From NCBI GenBank assembly GCA_002733125.1, contig NVUM01000005.1:2409-66408 (forward strand): DNA of 64,000 bases, written 5' to 3'. Source of the DNA: Porticoccus sp. (GTDB lineage: Bacteria > Pseudomonadota > Gammaproteobacteria > Pseudomonadales > Porticoccaceae). The notes beneath the pieces are model-generated. The model searched no databases. It was not told where the DNA came from and was given only the letters and a program-made list of their open reading frames with translations. How positions within the stretch are numbered: position 1 is the stretch's first letter; every line of letters starts with the position of its first letter. Shown piece by piece: positions 11,512 through 21,900 of the stretch. The position numbers and the translations under genes are program-made.

Positions 11512-13359
11512 ATGATCCATGGTTTTCCCCGACCCAAGCAACCCTGGCAGCTTAGTCGCCGCCGCTTCGTACAGGGACTTGCAGCCGGTGGCGTGCTGGC
11601 CGCCACACCGTCATGGTTACAGGCGGCCGTAAAAGGCGCAACCACGATGGGCTCAGCACCAGTGCTCAGCGGCCGAGAAATCGATCTGGTGATCGCCGAA
11701 ACACCTGTCAATTTCACTGGCGTCACGCGCATGGCGACCACCATCAACGGTTCCATCCCGGCACCGACGCTACGGTTGCGTGAAGGCGATGACGTCACCA
11801 TCCGCGTCACTAACCGCTTGCCGGTCGCTACCTCCATTCACTGGCACGGGATATTGCTGCCCTATGAAATGGATGGTGTACCCGGCATCAGCTTCAATGG
11901 AATTGCCCCGGGGGAAACCTTTGTTTATCGCTTTACACTTCGGCAGAGCGGCACCTACTGGTACCACAGCCACTCCGGCTTTCAGGAAATGACGGGCATG
12001 TACGGCGCCCTGATTATTGAACCACGGGCGGGCGAAAGACACCGCGCCGATCAGGATTACGTGGTGCAACTTTCGGACTGGACTGACGAAGACCCGATGC
12101 GCGCCTTCAGCAAACTGAAAGTGCAAAGCGATGTCTACAACTTCAATCAGCCCACCTTTTTCGATTTCACAGCCGATATCTCCAAACTGGGCTTGCAGGC
12201 GGCACTGGAAAAACGCCAGATGTGGAACCAGATGCGGATGAACCCGACCGATCTGGCGGACCTGTCGGCGGCGACCCTCACCTTCCTGATGAATGGCACC
12301 ACTCCGGCGGGCAATTGGAACGGGTTGTTCCAGCGCGGTGATCGCGTACGGCTGCGGTTTATCAATGCCGCCAGCAATAGCTTTTATGATGTTCGCATTC
12401 CCGGTTTGAAGTTAACGGTGATCCAGGCAGATGGCCAGGATGTCGAGCCGGTCACTGTGGATGAATTCCGCTTTGGCCCCGGCGAAACCTACGATGTCAT
12501 GGTCGAGCCCCAGGACGACGCTTATACGATCTTCGCCCAGAGCATGGAACGCAGCGGTTACGCCCGCGGCACCCTGAGTGTGCGGCAAGGTTTAACAGCG
12601 CCTGTGCCAGAACCCGATTCGCCCGAGTGGTTAACCATGAAGGATATGATGGGAGCAATGAGTGGTGGCGCCATGGGCCACGACATGATGAAAATGGACT
12701 CCATGGGCCAAACCAAGATGGATCATTCCCAAATGTCCGGCGGTATGGCCATGGACCATAGTATGCACGGCATGCAGCAGGGTTCTGACAACCCGCTTGC
12801 CAAACCTTCATCTACCATACGCCACGCCCGAACCGAATACGGGGTTTCGGTTGACCAACGGGTGGATACGCCAAGTACCAATCTCGACGACCCGGGTATT
12901 GGCCTGCGCAACTTAAGCCAGCGTGGACTCCGTCCACAGGGCCACCGCGTGCTGACGCTGGCCGACCTGAAATCCATCGATGGTGTACTGGATGACCGCC
13001 GCCCGCCCGCGAGGGAGCTGGAACTACACCTTACCGGCAATATGGAACGCTATAGCTGGTCTTTCGACGGACTCGAATTCGGTAAAAGCACACCGGTCTC
13101 CCTGCGCCACAATGAGCGCGTTAGAATCATTCTACAAAACGACACCATGATGACCCACCCCATGCACTTACACGGTATGTGGAGCGAACTGGAAACTGAC
13201 CAGGGCGAATTGCGAGTGCGCCGTCATACCATACCGGTACAACCGGCACAGCGCATCAGCTACCTGACGACCCCGCATGACTTGGGCCGCTGGGCCTGGC
13301 ATTGCCATCTTCTATTCCATATGGACGCAGGCATGTTCCGCGAGGTGGTGGTGTCATGA
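11512..13359 (+). CDS. copA: Periplasmic multicopper oxidase CopA/PcoA
   Basis: A 615-residue copper-resistance oxidase that oxidises Cu(I) and binds copper in the periplasm. A Tat signal (LSRRRFVQGLAAGG) is at residues 14-30. All copper-ligand motifs are present: HWHG near residue 109, WYHSH near 149, HPMHLHG near 548 and HCHLLFH near 597. Around residues 380-425 is a Met/His-rich insertion with repeated MGHDMMKMDSMG and MDHSMHGM segments, the extra copper-loading region of PcoA and CopA. Expression is probably driven by the upstream copper box. The stop codon overlaps the copB start by four bases. It is distinct from the P-type ATPase also called CopA in other systems. Confidence 0.96.
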   Translation: MIHGFPRPKQPWQLSRRRFVQGLAAGGVLAATPSWLQAAVKGATTMGSAPVLSGREIDLVIAETPVNFTGVTRMATTINGSIPAPTLRLREGDDVTIRVTNRLPVATSIHWHGILLPYEMDGVPGISFNGIAPGETFVYRFTLRQSGTYWYHSHSGFQEMTGMYGALIIEPRAGERHRADQDYVVQLSDWTDEDPMRAFSKLKVQSDVYNFNQPTFFDFTADISKLGLQAALEKRQMWNQMRMNPTDLADLSAATLTFLMNGTTPAGNWNGLFQRGDRVRLRFINAASNSFYDVRIPGLKLTVIQADGQDVEPVTVDEFRFGPGETYDVMVEPQDDAYTIFAQSMERSGYARGTLSVRQGLTAPVPEPDSPEWLTMKDMMGAMSGGAMGHDMMKMDSMGQTKMDHSQMSGGMAMDHSMHGMQQGSDNPLAKPSSTIRHARTEYGVSVDQRVDTPSTNLDDPGIGLRNLSQRGLRPQGHRVLTLADLKSIDGVLDDRRPPARELELHLTGNMERYSWSFDGLEFGKSTPVSLRHNERVRIILQNDTMMTHPMHLHGMWSELETDQGELRVRRHTIPVQPAQRISYLTTPHDLGRWAWHCHLLFHMDAGMFREVVVS

Positions 13360-14201
13360 GACTTAATACGGTGAAATATCTCACAACACTGGTTGTTATT
13401 GTCGGTGCCCTTCAAGTAAATACGGCCCTGGCGCAAATGGATCACGGCGATATGCAAATGCAGGGTGGTAGTGCGCCAGCCGATGCCCGCGATCCCCATG
13501 CTTATTCCGACGGTTACACCTTGACCGAAGGCCCCTATGCACAGCCGGGGCCACGGCAACTGAAACTGGCGGACGAACACGCTTTCTGGTCCATTCTGGG
13601 TGATCGCCTGGAGTATCAGGAAGATAGCGATAGCACGGTTTACGATGTCCAGGCCTGGTATGGCACCACCTACGACCGCCTTGTCATCAAAGCGGAGGGT
13701 GATGTTGCCGACGGCACACTGGAAGAAAGTTCTACTGAATTGTTGTGGGGTCATGCGCTTAATGCCTATTTCGACACCCAATTCGGCGTTCGACTTGACC
13801 AATATGACGAAGGCAAGAACCGTCAGTGGCTAGCATTTGGTGTACAGGGCCTGGCGCCCTACTGGTTTGAGCTGGATGTTACTGCGTATGTTGGCGACGA
13901 CGGTCGGACCGCTCTCTCCGCCGAAGCTGAGTACGAGTTGCTGCTGACACAGCGACTCATCTTGCAGCCCCGTGCGGAACTGAATCTGTACGGCAAGGAT
14001 GACCCTGATAATGGTTCGGGGTCAGGCCTCTCGGATCTCGCAGTGGGTTTGCGCCTGCGCTACGAATTCAGCCGCCAATTTGCGCCCTACATCGGTGTGG
14101 AATGGACAGACACCTATGGCGGCACAGCCGATTACCGCCGCGCGGCTGGCGACGATACCTCAGATACCCAATTCGTCGCCGGACTGCGATTCTGGTTTTA
14201 A
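13356..14201 (+). CDS. copB: Outer-membrane copper resistance protein CopB/PcoB
   Basis: A 281-residue protein with a signal peptide (residues 1-25, ending ANTALA-like) and a short Met/His segment (MDHGDMQMQGG). The C-terminal part of about 210 residues is predicted to form an outer-membrane beta barrel, ending in a terminal aromatic (FVAGLRFWF). CopB works with periplasmic CopA in copper resistance. The start at 13356 overlaps the copA stop as ATGA; a longer frame from 13302 would run back into copA and lack a signal peptide at the right place. The length is typical for short CopB proteins without extended Met-rich repeats. Confidence 0.92.
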   Translation: MRLNTVKYLTTLVVIVGALQVNTALAQMDHGDMQMQGGSAPADARDPHAYSDGYTLTEGPYAQPGPRQLKLADEHAFWSILGDRLEYQEDSDSTVYDVQAWYGTTYDRLVIKAEGDVADGTLEESSTELLWGHALNAYFDTQFGVRLDQYDEGKNRQWLAFGVQGLAPYWFELDVTAYVGDDGRTALSAEAEYELLLTQRLILQPRAELNLYGKDDPDNGSGSGLSDLAVGLRLRYEFSRQFAPYIGVEWTDTYGGTADYRRAAGDDTSDTQFVAGLRFWF

Positions 14202-14253
14202 CAATCACCAAGTTGATATAGAAACTTTTTAAACACCTATGAGGAACACCTTT

Positions 14254-14550
14254 ATGAATATGAAAACACTAGCCACTGCCATCGTGTTCTCCACACTGGG
14301 CATCGATTTCTCTGCACAGGCCCATGAACCTAAAGAACATATGAAAGACGTTGAAAAACCGGACTGCACCGCCATGAAAAATATGGATCACAGCAAGATG
14401 GATATGAACGATCCGGTGATGCAGGCCATGATGCAGCAGTGTATGAAAGGCATGCACCAAGATAATCAAGCTTCCGAAAACGAACACCAAGAAGACGGCG
14501 GACAGGAAGAACACACCGCGAAAGATGAATCGCTCGAACACAAACACTGA
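14254..14550 (+). CDS. Small exported Met/His-rich, putative copper-binding protein
   Basis: A 98-residue protein with a signal peptide (MNMKTLATAIVFSTLG, cleavage expected after AQA). The mature part is rich in Met, His and acidic residues (MKNMDHSKMDMNDPVMQAMM, then a Glu/His tail ending EHKH). Such Met/His-rich chains bind copper in PcoE- and CopK-like periplasmic proteins, but I see no clear family match. ATG 14254 is chosen because GAGGA lies 8 bases upstream; an in-frame ATG at 14239 has no such site. It follows copB by 52 bases on the same strand and is probably in the copAB operon. A role as periplasmic copper sponge or chaperone is inferred. Confidence 0.75.
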   Translation: MNMKTLATAIVFSTLGIDFSAQAHEPKEHMKDVEKPDCTAMKNMDHSKMDMNDPVMQAMMQQCMKGMHQDNQASENEHQEDGGQEEHTAKDESLEHKH

Positions 14551-14609
14551 GAACCCACAGTCTATCATTTCGAGCGATATTGCTAAGATTCAAACCGGAT
14601 GGAGATGTC

Positions 14610-15197
14610 ATGGCCGCTTTCAAATTTCTAACCTGTGGTAAATGTCTGCTTATCGCAGCAGCGATATCGATCATTGGCGGTCTGGCGTTTTTGTATTCCG
14701 GGCTCTATCCAATAGGCGCCGACGTTCCCCACAATAAGCTGTCCTACTGGCTCCTGGAAACACTGAGAGAGCGGTCGATCGCACGATCGGCAAGCGATAT
14801 CGAAGTCCCCAACGATTTGGACTCTTCCAATCGTCTGCTTAAGGGTGGCGCAGACTATAACGACATGTGCGCCGGATGCCATCTGAAACCAGGAAAAACC
14901 CAGAGTGACTTCACCCTGGGACTGTATCCCGCACCACCCAATCTAACTCTAGCCGGTGATAAACATGGGCACGAGCATGCCGATAACACCGAAAATGACG
15001 ACGAGGCCATTAAGCGACAATTCTGGATTATTAAACACGGCATCAAGGCCTCGGGCATGCCCGCCTGGTGGCCAGGACATGACGATGCACGTATCTGGAA
15101 TATGGTGGCGTTCCTGCAGCGATTGCCAGAACTATCTTCCGATCAATACCAGATACTTACCGCGCGCGGACAAAACTCGGAAGGACATGGTCACTGA
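14610..15197 (+). CDS. Membrane-anchored cytochrome c-like protein
   Basis: A 195-residue protein with one N-terminal membrane helix (residues 8-32) and a periplasmic domain carrying a single heme site, MCAGCHLKPG, near residue 90. A likely axial Met is in GIKASGMPAWWPG. A GGAG site eight bases ahead supports ATG 14610 over the frame start at 14580. It lies 59 bases after the small Met/His-rich gene and seems to end the cop operon. Similar cytochromes occur beside copAB genes. It could pass electrons from copper oxidation or reduction, but the sequence does not prove this. Confidence 0.82.
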   Translation: MAAFKFLTCGKCLLIAAAISIIGGLAFLYSGLYPIGADVPHNKLSYWLLETLRERSIARSASDIEVPNDLDSSNRLLKGGADYNDMCAGCHLKPGKTQSDFTLGLYPAPPNLTLAGDKHGHEHADNTENDDEAIKRQFWIIKHGIKASGMPAWWPGHDDARIWNMVAFLQRLPELSSDQYQILTARGQNSEGHGH

Positions 15198-15434
15198 TGT
15201 AGTATCCCAGGGCATCCTGCGCAGAGACCACCCCACAACCATCAAACGGTATGAGGAGAGACATTTACGCAGGTTGAAAAATTGCATAAACCCCATACTG
15301 GCAAGCCTGCTCTTACCGCCGCAATCCACCCCCAGTCGTCACACTGTCCTGCCCAACCTGAGCTATTACATTTAAGCGATTAACCGAGCTTACCCTGCTC
15401 AAACAAGTTCAAATCAGTTATGCTCCACACAGCA

Positions 15435-17768
15435 CTACTTTTTAATTCGCAAGCGCAGGGCATTACTGACTACCGATACAGAGCTCAGGCTCATCGCCAG
15501 GGCGGCGATCATCGGCGATAAGAGTAACCCGGTGAACGGGTAAACCACCCCGGCTGCAACCGGCACACCGATACTATTGTAGAGAAAGGCGAAGCCCAGG
15601 TTCTGGCGCATGTTACTCACAGTCAAGTGGGACAAGCGGATCGCCTCGCCAATGCCGCGCAGGTCGCCTTTCACCAGGGTTAGCTGGGCGCTGTTCATTG
15701 CCACATCCGTACCGGTGCCCATGGCGATACCGACATCGGCCTTGGCCAGTGCCGGTGCGTCGTTGATACCATCACCCGCCATGGCGACGATGCGCCCTTC
15801 CTGTTGCAGGCGGCTGACAATATCCAGCTTGGCAGCGGGGGTAACCTCTCCGTAGACGTCGTCGATACCCAACTCCCGCGCCACCGCCCGTGCGGTTTTC
15901 TCGCCATCCCCGGTTGCCATGATGACCCGTACGCCCTCGCTACGCAGCTGTTCGATGGCCGATCGTGTGGTTTCCTTGATGGGATCGGCCACGGCCAGCA
16001 CACCGGCCAAAGTACCATCGACCCCCAGGTAGATGACGCTGGCACCCTCCTCCCGTAGCTTGTCGGTATCCGTATCGAGGTGTAGCCGATCAATGTCATG
16101 GGCGTCCATCAGCGCGCTATTGCCCAACACCAGTGCATGACCTTCCACCCGGCCAGTAACACCAATACCCGATTCCGATTCAAACTCCTCCACTTTTGAG
16201 AGGTTTAGCCCCTGATCGCGGGCGGCCGTGACGATTGACATTGCCAGTGGGTGTTCACTGCCTTGATCGAGACTCGCGGCCAGCCGCATCACTTTGTCAC
16301 GATCAAAGCCCGGGGTGGCGATGACCTCACGGAAAACTGGTCGGCCCTCGGTCAAGGTACCGGTTTTGTCCACCACCAGGGTGTCCACTTTACGCAAGGC
16401 TTCAATGGCGGCGGCATCCCGGAACAGCACGCCCCGAGTGGCGCCCATGCCGGTGGCTACCATGATTGACATGGGGGTCGCTAGGCCCAGGGCACAGGGA
16501 CAGGCAATGATCAGCACAGCCACAGCATTGATCAGGCCGTACACCCAACCGGGCTCAGGCCCCCACAATCCCCAGGCGAAAAAGGTAATGACGGCAATGG
16601 CAACCACTGCAACTACAAAGTACCCGGCCACGACATCGGCCAGACGCTGCATGGGCGCACGGGAGCGCTGGGCCTGGGCTACCAGGTTGACGATACGCGA
16701 CAAGGTGCTGTCCTGGCCTACGTGTTGTGCCTGAATGACCAGGCTGCCACTGGTGTTCATAGTGGCGCCAATGACCTTGTCGCCCGGACGTTTGGACACC
16801 GGCACCGGCTCACCGGTGAGCATGGATTCGTCTACCGCGCTGCCGCCTTCCACCACTTCGCCATCCACCGGCACTTTCTCGCCGGGCCGCACCCGCAGGT
16901 GATCATCGGTCTGAACATCGGCCAGAGGCACATCCGTTTCACTGCCGTCCGGATTAATACGGCGGGCAATATCCGGCGCTAACCGCAGCAGCGACTTGAT
17001 GGCCTCGGAGGTACGGGAGCGGGCCTTGAGTTCGAACAACTGACCCATCAGGGTCAGGGAAATAATGACCGCTGCCGCCTCGAAATACACACTGACCTTG
17101 CCATCCATGATAAACGCCGCCGGAAATATCCAGGGCGCGATGGTGGCGACAACGCTGTAAATGTAAGCCGCAGCAGTTCCCAGACCGATCAAGGTCCACA
17201 TATTGGGGCTTCTGTTAACTATCGACTGGGCACCGCGTACAAAGAACGGCAGGCCGGACCACAATACCACTGGCGTCGCCAACAGTAATTCAACCCAATT
17301 GTGCCATCCCATCGGCAGCCAGCCATGACCAAACATGGCTAATGTGAAAACACTGAGGGTAAAAGGCACACTGACCCAAAAGCGGCGCCGAAAATCCACC
17401 AGCTCTGGATCTTCAGCGTCATCCAGGCCAGGCATCTCCGGCTCCAGGGCCATACCGCATTTAGGACAAGTGCCCGGCCCCTTTTGGCGCACCTCGGGGT
17501 GCATGGGGCAAGTGTACCAAGTGTAGCTGTCGCCAACCGGTTCCTCAGTAGAGTGTAAATATTTGTCCGGATTATCAACAAATTTGTTGCGACAGCCAGC
17601 GCTGCAAAAATAGTAATCCTCACCCAGGTGATGAACATGATGGGCGGAATCCTCACTGACGGACATGCCGCAAACCGGATCCTTAAGCGCAGACAGCTGA
17701 GCCTGGTGCGCGTGAGCATCTCCGTGATCGCTTGTATGATTGTGATGACAGCAGCTGTGGTTATTCAT
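15435..17768 (-). CDS. Copper-exporting P1B-type ATPase with YHS and CPMHP metal-binding domains
   Basis: A 777-residue inner-membrane ATPase pumping Cu(I)/Ag(I) from the cytoplasm. In place of N-terminal HMA domains it has a His/Cys-rich start ([12 protein letters not shown]), a YHS domain ([23 protein letters not shown]) and a heavy-metal-binding segment with YTCPMHPEV and [10 protein letters not shown]. The catalytic parts are all present: phosphatase loop [10 protein letters not shown], transport-site CPC near residue 423, phosphorylation site DKTGTLTEG near 466, nucleotide-binding SEHPLAM and hinge [13 protein letters not shown] 17768 has AGGAGG eight bases upstream and is preferred to an in-frame ATG at 17807. 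It is transcribed after the merR gene, 35 bases apart, so both respond to that sensor. Confidence 0.93.
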   Translation of the reverse strand: MNNHSCCHHNHTSDHGDAHAHQAQLSALKDPVCGMSVSEDSAHHVHHLGEDYYFCSAGCRNKFVDNPDKYLHSTEEPVGDSYTWYTCPMHPEVRQKGPGTCPKCGMALEPEMPGLDDAEDPELVDFRRRFWVSVPFTLSVFTLAMFGHGWLPMGWHNWVELLLATPVVLWSGLPFFVRGAQSIVNRSPNMWTLIGLGTAAAYIYSVVATIAPWIFPAAFIMDGKVSVYFEAAAVIISLTLMGQLFELKARSRTSEAIKSLLRLAPDIARRINPDGSETDVPLADVQTDDHLRVRPGEKVPVDGEVVEGGSAVDESMLTGEPVPVSKRPGDKVIGATMNTSGSLVIQAQHVGQDSTLSRIVNLVAQAQRSRAPMQRLADVVAGYFVVAVVAIAVITFFAWGLWGPEPGWVYGLINAVAVLIIACPCALGLATPMSIMVATGMGATRGVLFRDAAAIEALRKVDTLVVDKTGTLTEGRPVFREVIATPGFDRDKVMRLAASLDQGSEHPLAMSIVTAARDQGLNLSKVEEFESESGIGVTGRVEGHALVLGNSALMDAHDIDRLHLDTDTDKLREEGASVIYLGVDGTLAGVLAVADPIKETTRSAIEQLRSEGVRVIMATGDGEKTARAVARELGIDDVYGEVTPAAKLDIVSRLQQEGRIVAMAGDGINDAPALAKADVGIAMGTGTDVAMNSAQLTLVKGDLRGIGEAIRLSHLTVSNMRQNLGFAFLYNSIGVPVAAGVVYPFTGLLLSPMIAALAMSLSSVSVVSNALRLRIKK

Positions 17769-17803
17769 GGTCTGGTCCTCCTGTTCGAGAACGCTCGGGT
17801 TGG

Positions 17804-18229
17804 TCAATTAAGTGAGGATTGTGGCGCGTTGATTTGCGACTCAATCAAGCGACAGACGGAGTGGCCATTTGGCGTACTGTCCGGCATGCTTTCCCACTCG
17901 GCCATGCTGGCTTCCATGCGATCGCAGAGAGACGTCAGTTCGTCGATGGTCTTGCGGGTTTCAAGGATCCGCTGCTGCATCATTTCCCGAACCCTGGGAC
18001 AGGGAGAATGAGCGTGGTCGGCGTCGCTGAAAATTCGCTGAATGTCGTCGAGGTGAAAGCCCAGTTGCCTGGCCGTTTTAATAAAGCGCAAACGAGATAA
18101 CGCCTGGTTCCCGAATATCTGGTAACCGTTACTTTTATCTCTGTTCGGAGACAGTAAACCGATCGACACATAGTGCCGAACAGTATCCTTGGTGACTCCG
18201 GCTTTGCTGGCTAGTTGGCTAATTTTCAT
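17804..18229 (-). CDS. MerR-family regulator of the copper ATPase operon
   Basis: A 141-residue activator with an N-terminal winged helix ([20 protein letters not shown]) and a dimerisation helix. Candidate metal ligands are Cys residues at SPCPRV, SLCDRM and SVCRLI, more numerous and differently spaced than in the classical CueR CxxxxxxxC loop, so the sensed metal is not certain. It precedes the P-type ATPase in the same operon, and a MerR-type promoter with a 20-base spacer lies just upstream. It therefore very likely autoregulates and induces the ATPase on copper or silver stress. Confidence 0.85.
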   Translation of the reverse strand: MKISQLASKAGVTKDTVRHYVSIGLLSPNRDKSNGYQIFGNQALSRLRFIKTARQLGFHLDDIQRIFSDADHAHSPCPRVREMMQQRILETRKTIDELTSLCDRMEASMAEWESMPDSTPNGHSVCRLIESQINAPQSSLN

Positions 18230-18252
18230 GACGTTTACTCCTGAGTGTCCTT

Positions 18253-18284
18253 ATTGTAGAACCATTGGGTTACCCCACGGTCAA
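18253..18284 (-). promoter_or_regulatory. MerR-type promoter/operator of the merR-ATPase operon
   Basis: Minus-strand TTGACC (18279-18284) and TACAAT (18253-18258) are 20 bases apart. A 21-bp dyad at 18261-18281 has eight Watson-Crick pairs and one wobble around a central base, as expected for a MerR dimer. The half-sites differ from those of the Cd/Pb operators in this window. Confidence 0.82.
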
Positions 18285-18322
18285 TAGTTTTTTTAGAACT
18301 TGATTCATCCATCCCCAACAGA

Positions 18323-18541
18323 CTAGCGTTGCCGTCTTAACCCGGTCTGTTTCCACAAAAAGTAAGCCGCCGGCAATACCAATAGGGTCAATACAACGGC
18401 ATTCAACATGTCACCCATCATAGGCGCCGCAATCAGACTCATGACTTCCGAGCCCGTACCCTTGCTGTACATAATGGACAGAAATCCGATAATGATGGCT
18501 GCTGGGGTCAGCATTACCGGTCGCATCTTTCTCGAAACGGT
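18323..18541 (-). pseudogene. C-terminal remnant of a CusA-type RND pump
   Basis: About 70 codons (MRPVMLTPAAIIIGFL, YSKGTGSEVMSLIAAPM, LLVLPAAYFLW) match the last two transmembrane helices of CusA/CzcA pumps. The remaining thousand residues are missing, so this cannot be a working pump. Similarity ends near 18541, inside the 3' part of a hypothetical frame. The stretch probably records deletion of one member of a duplicated cusA pair, since an intact cusA lies just beyond. A short membrane peptide could still be translated. Confidence 0.82.
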
Positions 18542-18843
18542 ATTTTCTTCACCTCTCTGCGATACCCACAGGGGGCTTTCCCCGGCGGCGGGCCGGGACG
18601 AACAGCCTTGGCCGGCTCCGACGCCTGTTGCGTCTCAATATTGTGTTCCAGGTATCGGCGGGGACCTTTGCCTTGAGCACCTTGCGGATGCCGATGCTTC
18701 GGTTCGCCCGATTGGGTCTTTGGCGTGCCTGTGTTTGTCGGCGGATTGCGGGATATACCCGTGTTGACGACACCGAGCGTTATCATGAACAGCGCGTCCG
18801 CGAGCATTCCGATCCAGGCTTTAAACTTAAATGGCCTATTCAT
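18514..18843 (-). CDS. Hypothetical protein downstream of cusA
   Basis: A 109-residue frame with a hydrophobic N-terminus (residues 8-30, AWIGMLADALFMITLGVV) that could be a membrane anchor. A Pro/Gly/Lys-rich tail follows with no recognisable domain. GGAG lies nine bases ahead of ATG 18843. Its last bases run into the truncated RND remnant, so its natural C-terminus may have been replaced when the DNA was rearranged. It follows cusA by 80 bases on the same strand and might be read with the cus operon. Confidence 0.4.
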   Translation of the reverse strand: MNRPFKFKAWIGMLADALFMITLGVVNTGISRNPPTNTGTPKTQSGEPKHRHPQGAQGKGPRRYLEHNIETQQASEPAKAVRPGPPPGKAPCGYRREVKKIPFRERCDR

Positions 18844-18923
18844 GGCTATCATCTCCAGACAGTAAGTACGAGACCCGGAAATGCCGCGCTCTGTCAGTCA
18901 ATGGCTCCTTTGGAGAGCGGCAA

Positions 18924-21900
18924 CTATGCATCATCATTCTCCGATGGCGGTGTCGGCGCACCCTCGGGCAATCCGCGCCCACGCCATAGCATGAAGATTG
19001 CCGGGTACACCACCAGCACCATCAACAGCGCAGAAATCACTCCACCGACCATGGGCGCGGCGATGCGCTGCATCACGTCTGCGCCGGTACCGCTGGCGAA
19101 CAGGATCGGCACCAACCCGATAAAGGTCGACAGCCCGGTCATCAGCATGGGCCGGATGCGTTGACCGGCGCCGCTCTGGACGACTTCGGTCATATCTCCA
19201 CGGGTATTGAGTCGGCGCTCTGCCTCCCTATCCCGCCAGGCGATATCCAGATACACCATCATCAGCAACCCCAGTTCCACGGCGAGCCCCGCCACGGCGA
19301 TCATGCCTACCCAGACGGCGACGCTGAGCTTGAAGTTCAGCCACCACAGCAGCCAGATGGCACCACTGAGGGAAAACGGCACACTCAGCATCACCACCAG
19401 GGTCTCGGTGAGGGACCCCCGATGCATAAACAGCATGAAGAAGATCAAAAACAGAGTGGCCGGCACCAATAGCTGCAGCTTGGCCTTGGCCCGCTCGAAA
19501 TACTGGAACTGCCCGGCCCAGGCCAGCCGGTAGCCGTCCGGTACGTCAACTCTGTCCGCCACTACCTGCTTCGCCCGTTCGACATAATCGGCAATGCCGA
19601 TATCGCTTTTGACGTCGACAAAGACAAAGCCCACGAGCAGGCCGTCCTCGCTGCGCACCGCCGGCGGGCCGGTGCGGAACTCGATATCCGCCACTTGGGT
19701 GATGGGAATTTGCGCACTGGTGGGAGTCGGCACCAGCACCCGCTCCAGTGCTTCCACGTTATCGCGGTAATCCCGGGCGTAGCGCACCAGAATGTTGTAG
19801 CGCTCCCGCCCCTCCACGGTTTGCGAAACCACCTGCCCGCCCATGGCGGCCATAATCACCCGCTCCACATCGCCGACATTCAGTCCAAAGCGTGCGGCGG
19901 CCACCCGATCAACGGTAAAGTCTAGAAAGTACCCACCGGTGCTGCGTTCGGCAAAGGCACTGCGGGTAAAGGACGCCGTGCGCTCGTCCTGCTGAAGCGC
20001 GTTCTCGATGGCGATGCCGGTTTCCTCAATGGTGGCGAGGTCGGCACCAAACACCTTGATGCCCAGGGCCGAACGAATCCCAGTGGCGAGCATCTCGGTG
20101 CGGGTCTGAATGGGCATCCAGAAGATATTGGGCATCCCCGGAAATTTCAGCTTCTGGTCCATGTCTTGGATCAACCCGTCCCAGGTCATTCCCTCCCGCC
20201 ATTGGTCCTTCGGTTTCAACGTAATTACTGTCTCCACCATGGACAGGGGCGCGGGATCGGTGGCGCTGGTGGAGCGGCCCACTTTGCCGAAGACGTGCTC
20301 CACCTCGGGAATATCGGCAATGATCCGATCCATGGTCTGCAAGGTTTGGGTCGCCTCCGTAATGGACATGCCTGGCAGAGCCGTGGGCATAAAGAGAATC
20401 GAACCCTCGTTGAGGGGCGGCATAAACTCGTTGCCCAACTGTCGGAAGGGAATGACGGTTAATAGCAGTACCAGCACTGCGCCGCCGACCACCGCCCAGC
20501 GAAAGCGCGCGGCAAGGGCCACCACCGGCCGGTAGGCGGCCACCAGCCACTGGTTCAGTTTGCTGCGATCGGCGCGGATCTTGCCGCGGATCAGCCACAC
20601 CGCCAGGGCAGGCACCAGGGTGATGGACAACAGCGCCGCAAAGGCCATGGAGTAGCTCTTGGTAAAGGCCAGTGGCTTGAACATGCGGCCCTCCGTCCCC
20701 TCCAGAGCGAACACCGGCATAAAGGAAATGGTGATAATGAGCAGGGAGAAAAAGATGCTGGGCCCGACCTGCTGCATGGCCTCGATAATCACCTCCCGGC
20801 GGGACTTGGCTTTCTCCTCGGAATCGGCATCGTCACTCTCCCAACGGGCCAGCCGCTTGTGGATATTGTCGATAATGACAATGGCCGCATCCACCATGGC
20901 GCCGATGGCCACGGCAATGCCCCCCAGGGACATGATGTTAGCGGTGAGGCCCTGGAAGTACATCGGGATAAAGGCCATCAGCACCGCCACGGGCAGGGTG
21001 ATCACCGCCACCAGCGTGGAGCGCACATGGAGCAGGAAGATGCCGATAATCAGAGAGACGATCAGCATCTCCTCGATCAGTGTCCAGGTCAGGGTGTCGA
21101 TGGCGTCCTTGATCAGGGTGGAGCGGTCGTAGACGGGCACGATCTCCACGCCCTCGGGTAGCCCCGGTTTGATATCCGCTAGGCGCTGCTTGACCTTGTC
21201 GATGACGTCGAGGGCGTTTTCACCGTAGCGCATCACGACAATGCCGCCCACGGTCACCCCCTCTCCGTCCAGTTCCGCCTGACCCCGCTGCATGGCGGGC
21301 CCCAGGGCCACATGGCCGACGTCTTTTACCGTGATCGGTACACCCTCAGCCGTGGTTTTTAACACCACCTTTTCCAGGTCCGCCACAGACTTCACATAGC
21401 CACGGCCACGGATAAACTGCTCGTGGCCCGCCACTTCCAGGATACGCCCGCCCACGTCCTGGTTGGAGTCACCCACCGCCTCGGCCACCCGTTTGAGAGG
21501 GATGTTGTAAGAGGCGAGTTTGTTGGGGTCGAGACTGATCTGGTATTCCCGCTGGAAACCACCGATGGAGGCCACCTCGGCGACACCTTCAACCGCTTCC
21601 AGGGCATAGCGCAAATTGAAATCCTGCAGCGAGCGCAGGTCGGCCAGGCTGTGATTACCGGACGTGTCTCGCAGAGCATATTGGTAGACCCAACCGACGC
21701 CGGTGGCGTCCGGCCCCAGTGTGGGGGTAACCCCTTCCGGCAGCTCAGCGGCGGCGCTATTGAGGTATTCCAGCACCCGGGAGCGAGCCCAGTACATGTC
21801 CACGCCATCGTCAAAAATCACATAGACGAAAGAAAAGCCGAACATGCTCTGGCCACGCACATAGCTCACCCCCGGCGCGGACAGCAGGGTGGTCGTCAAG

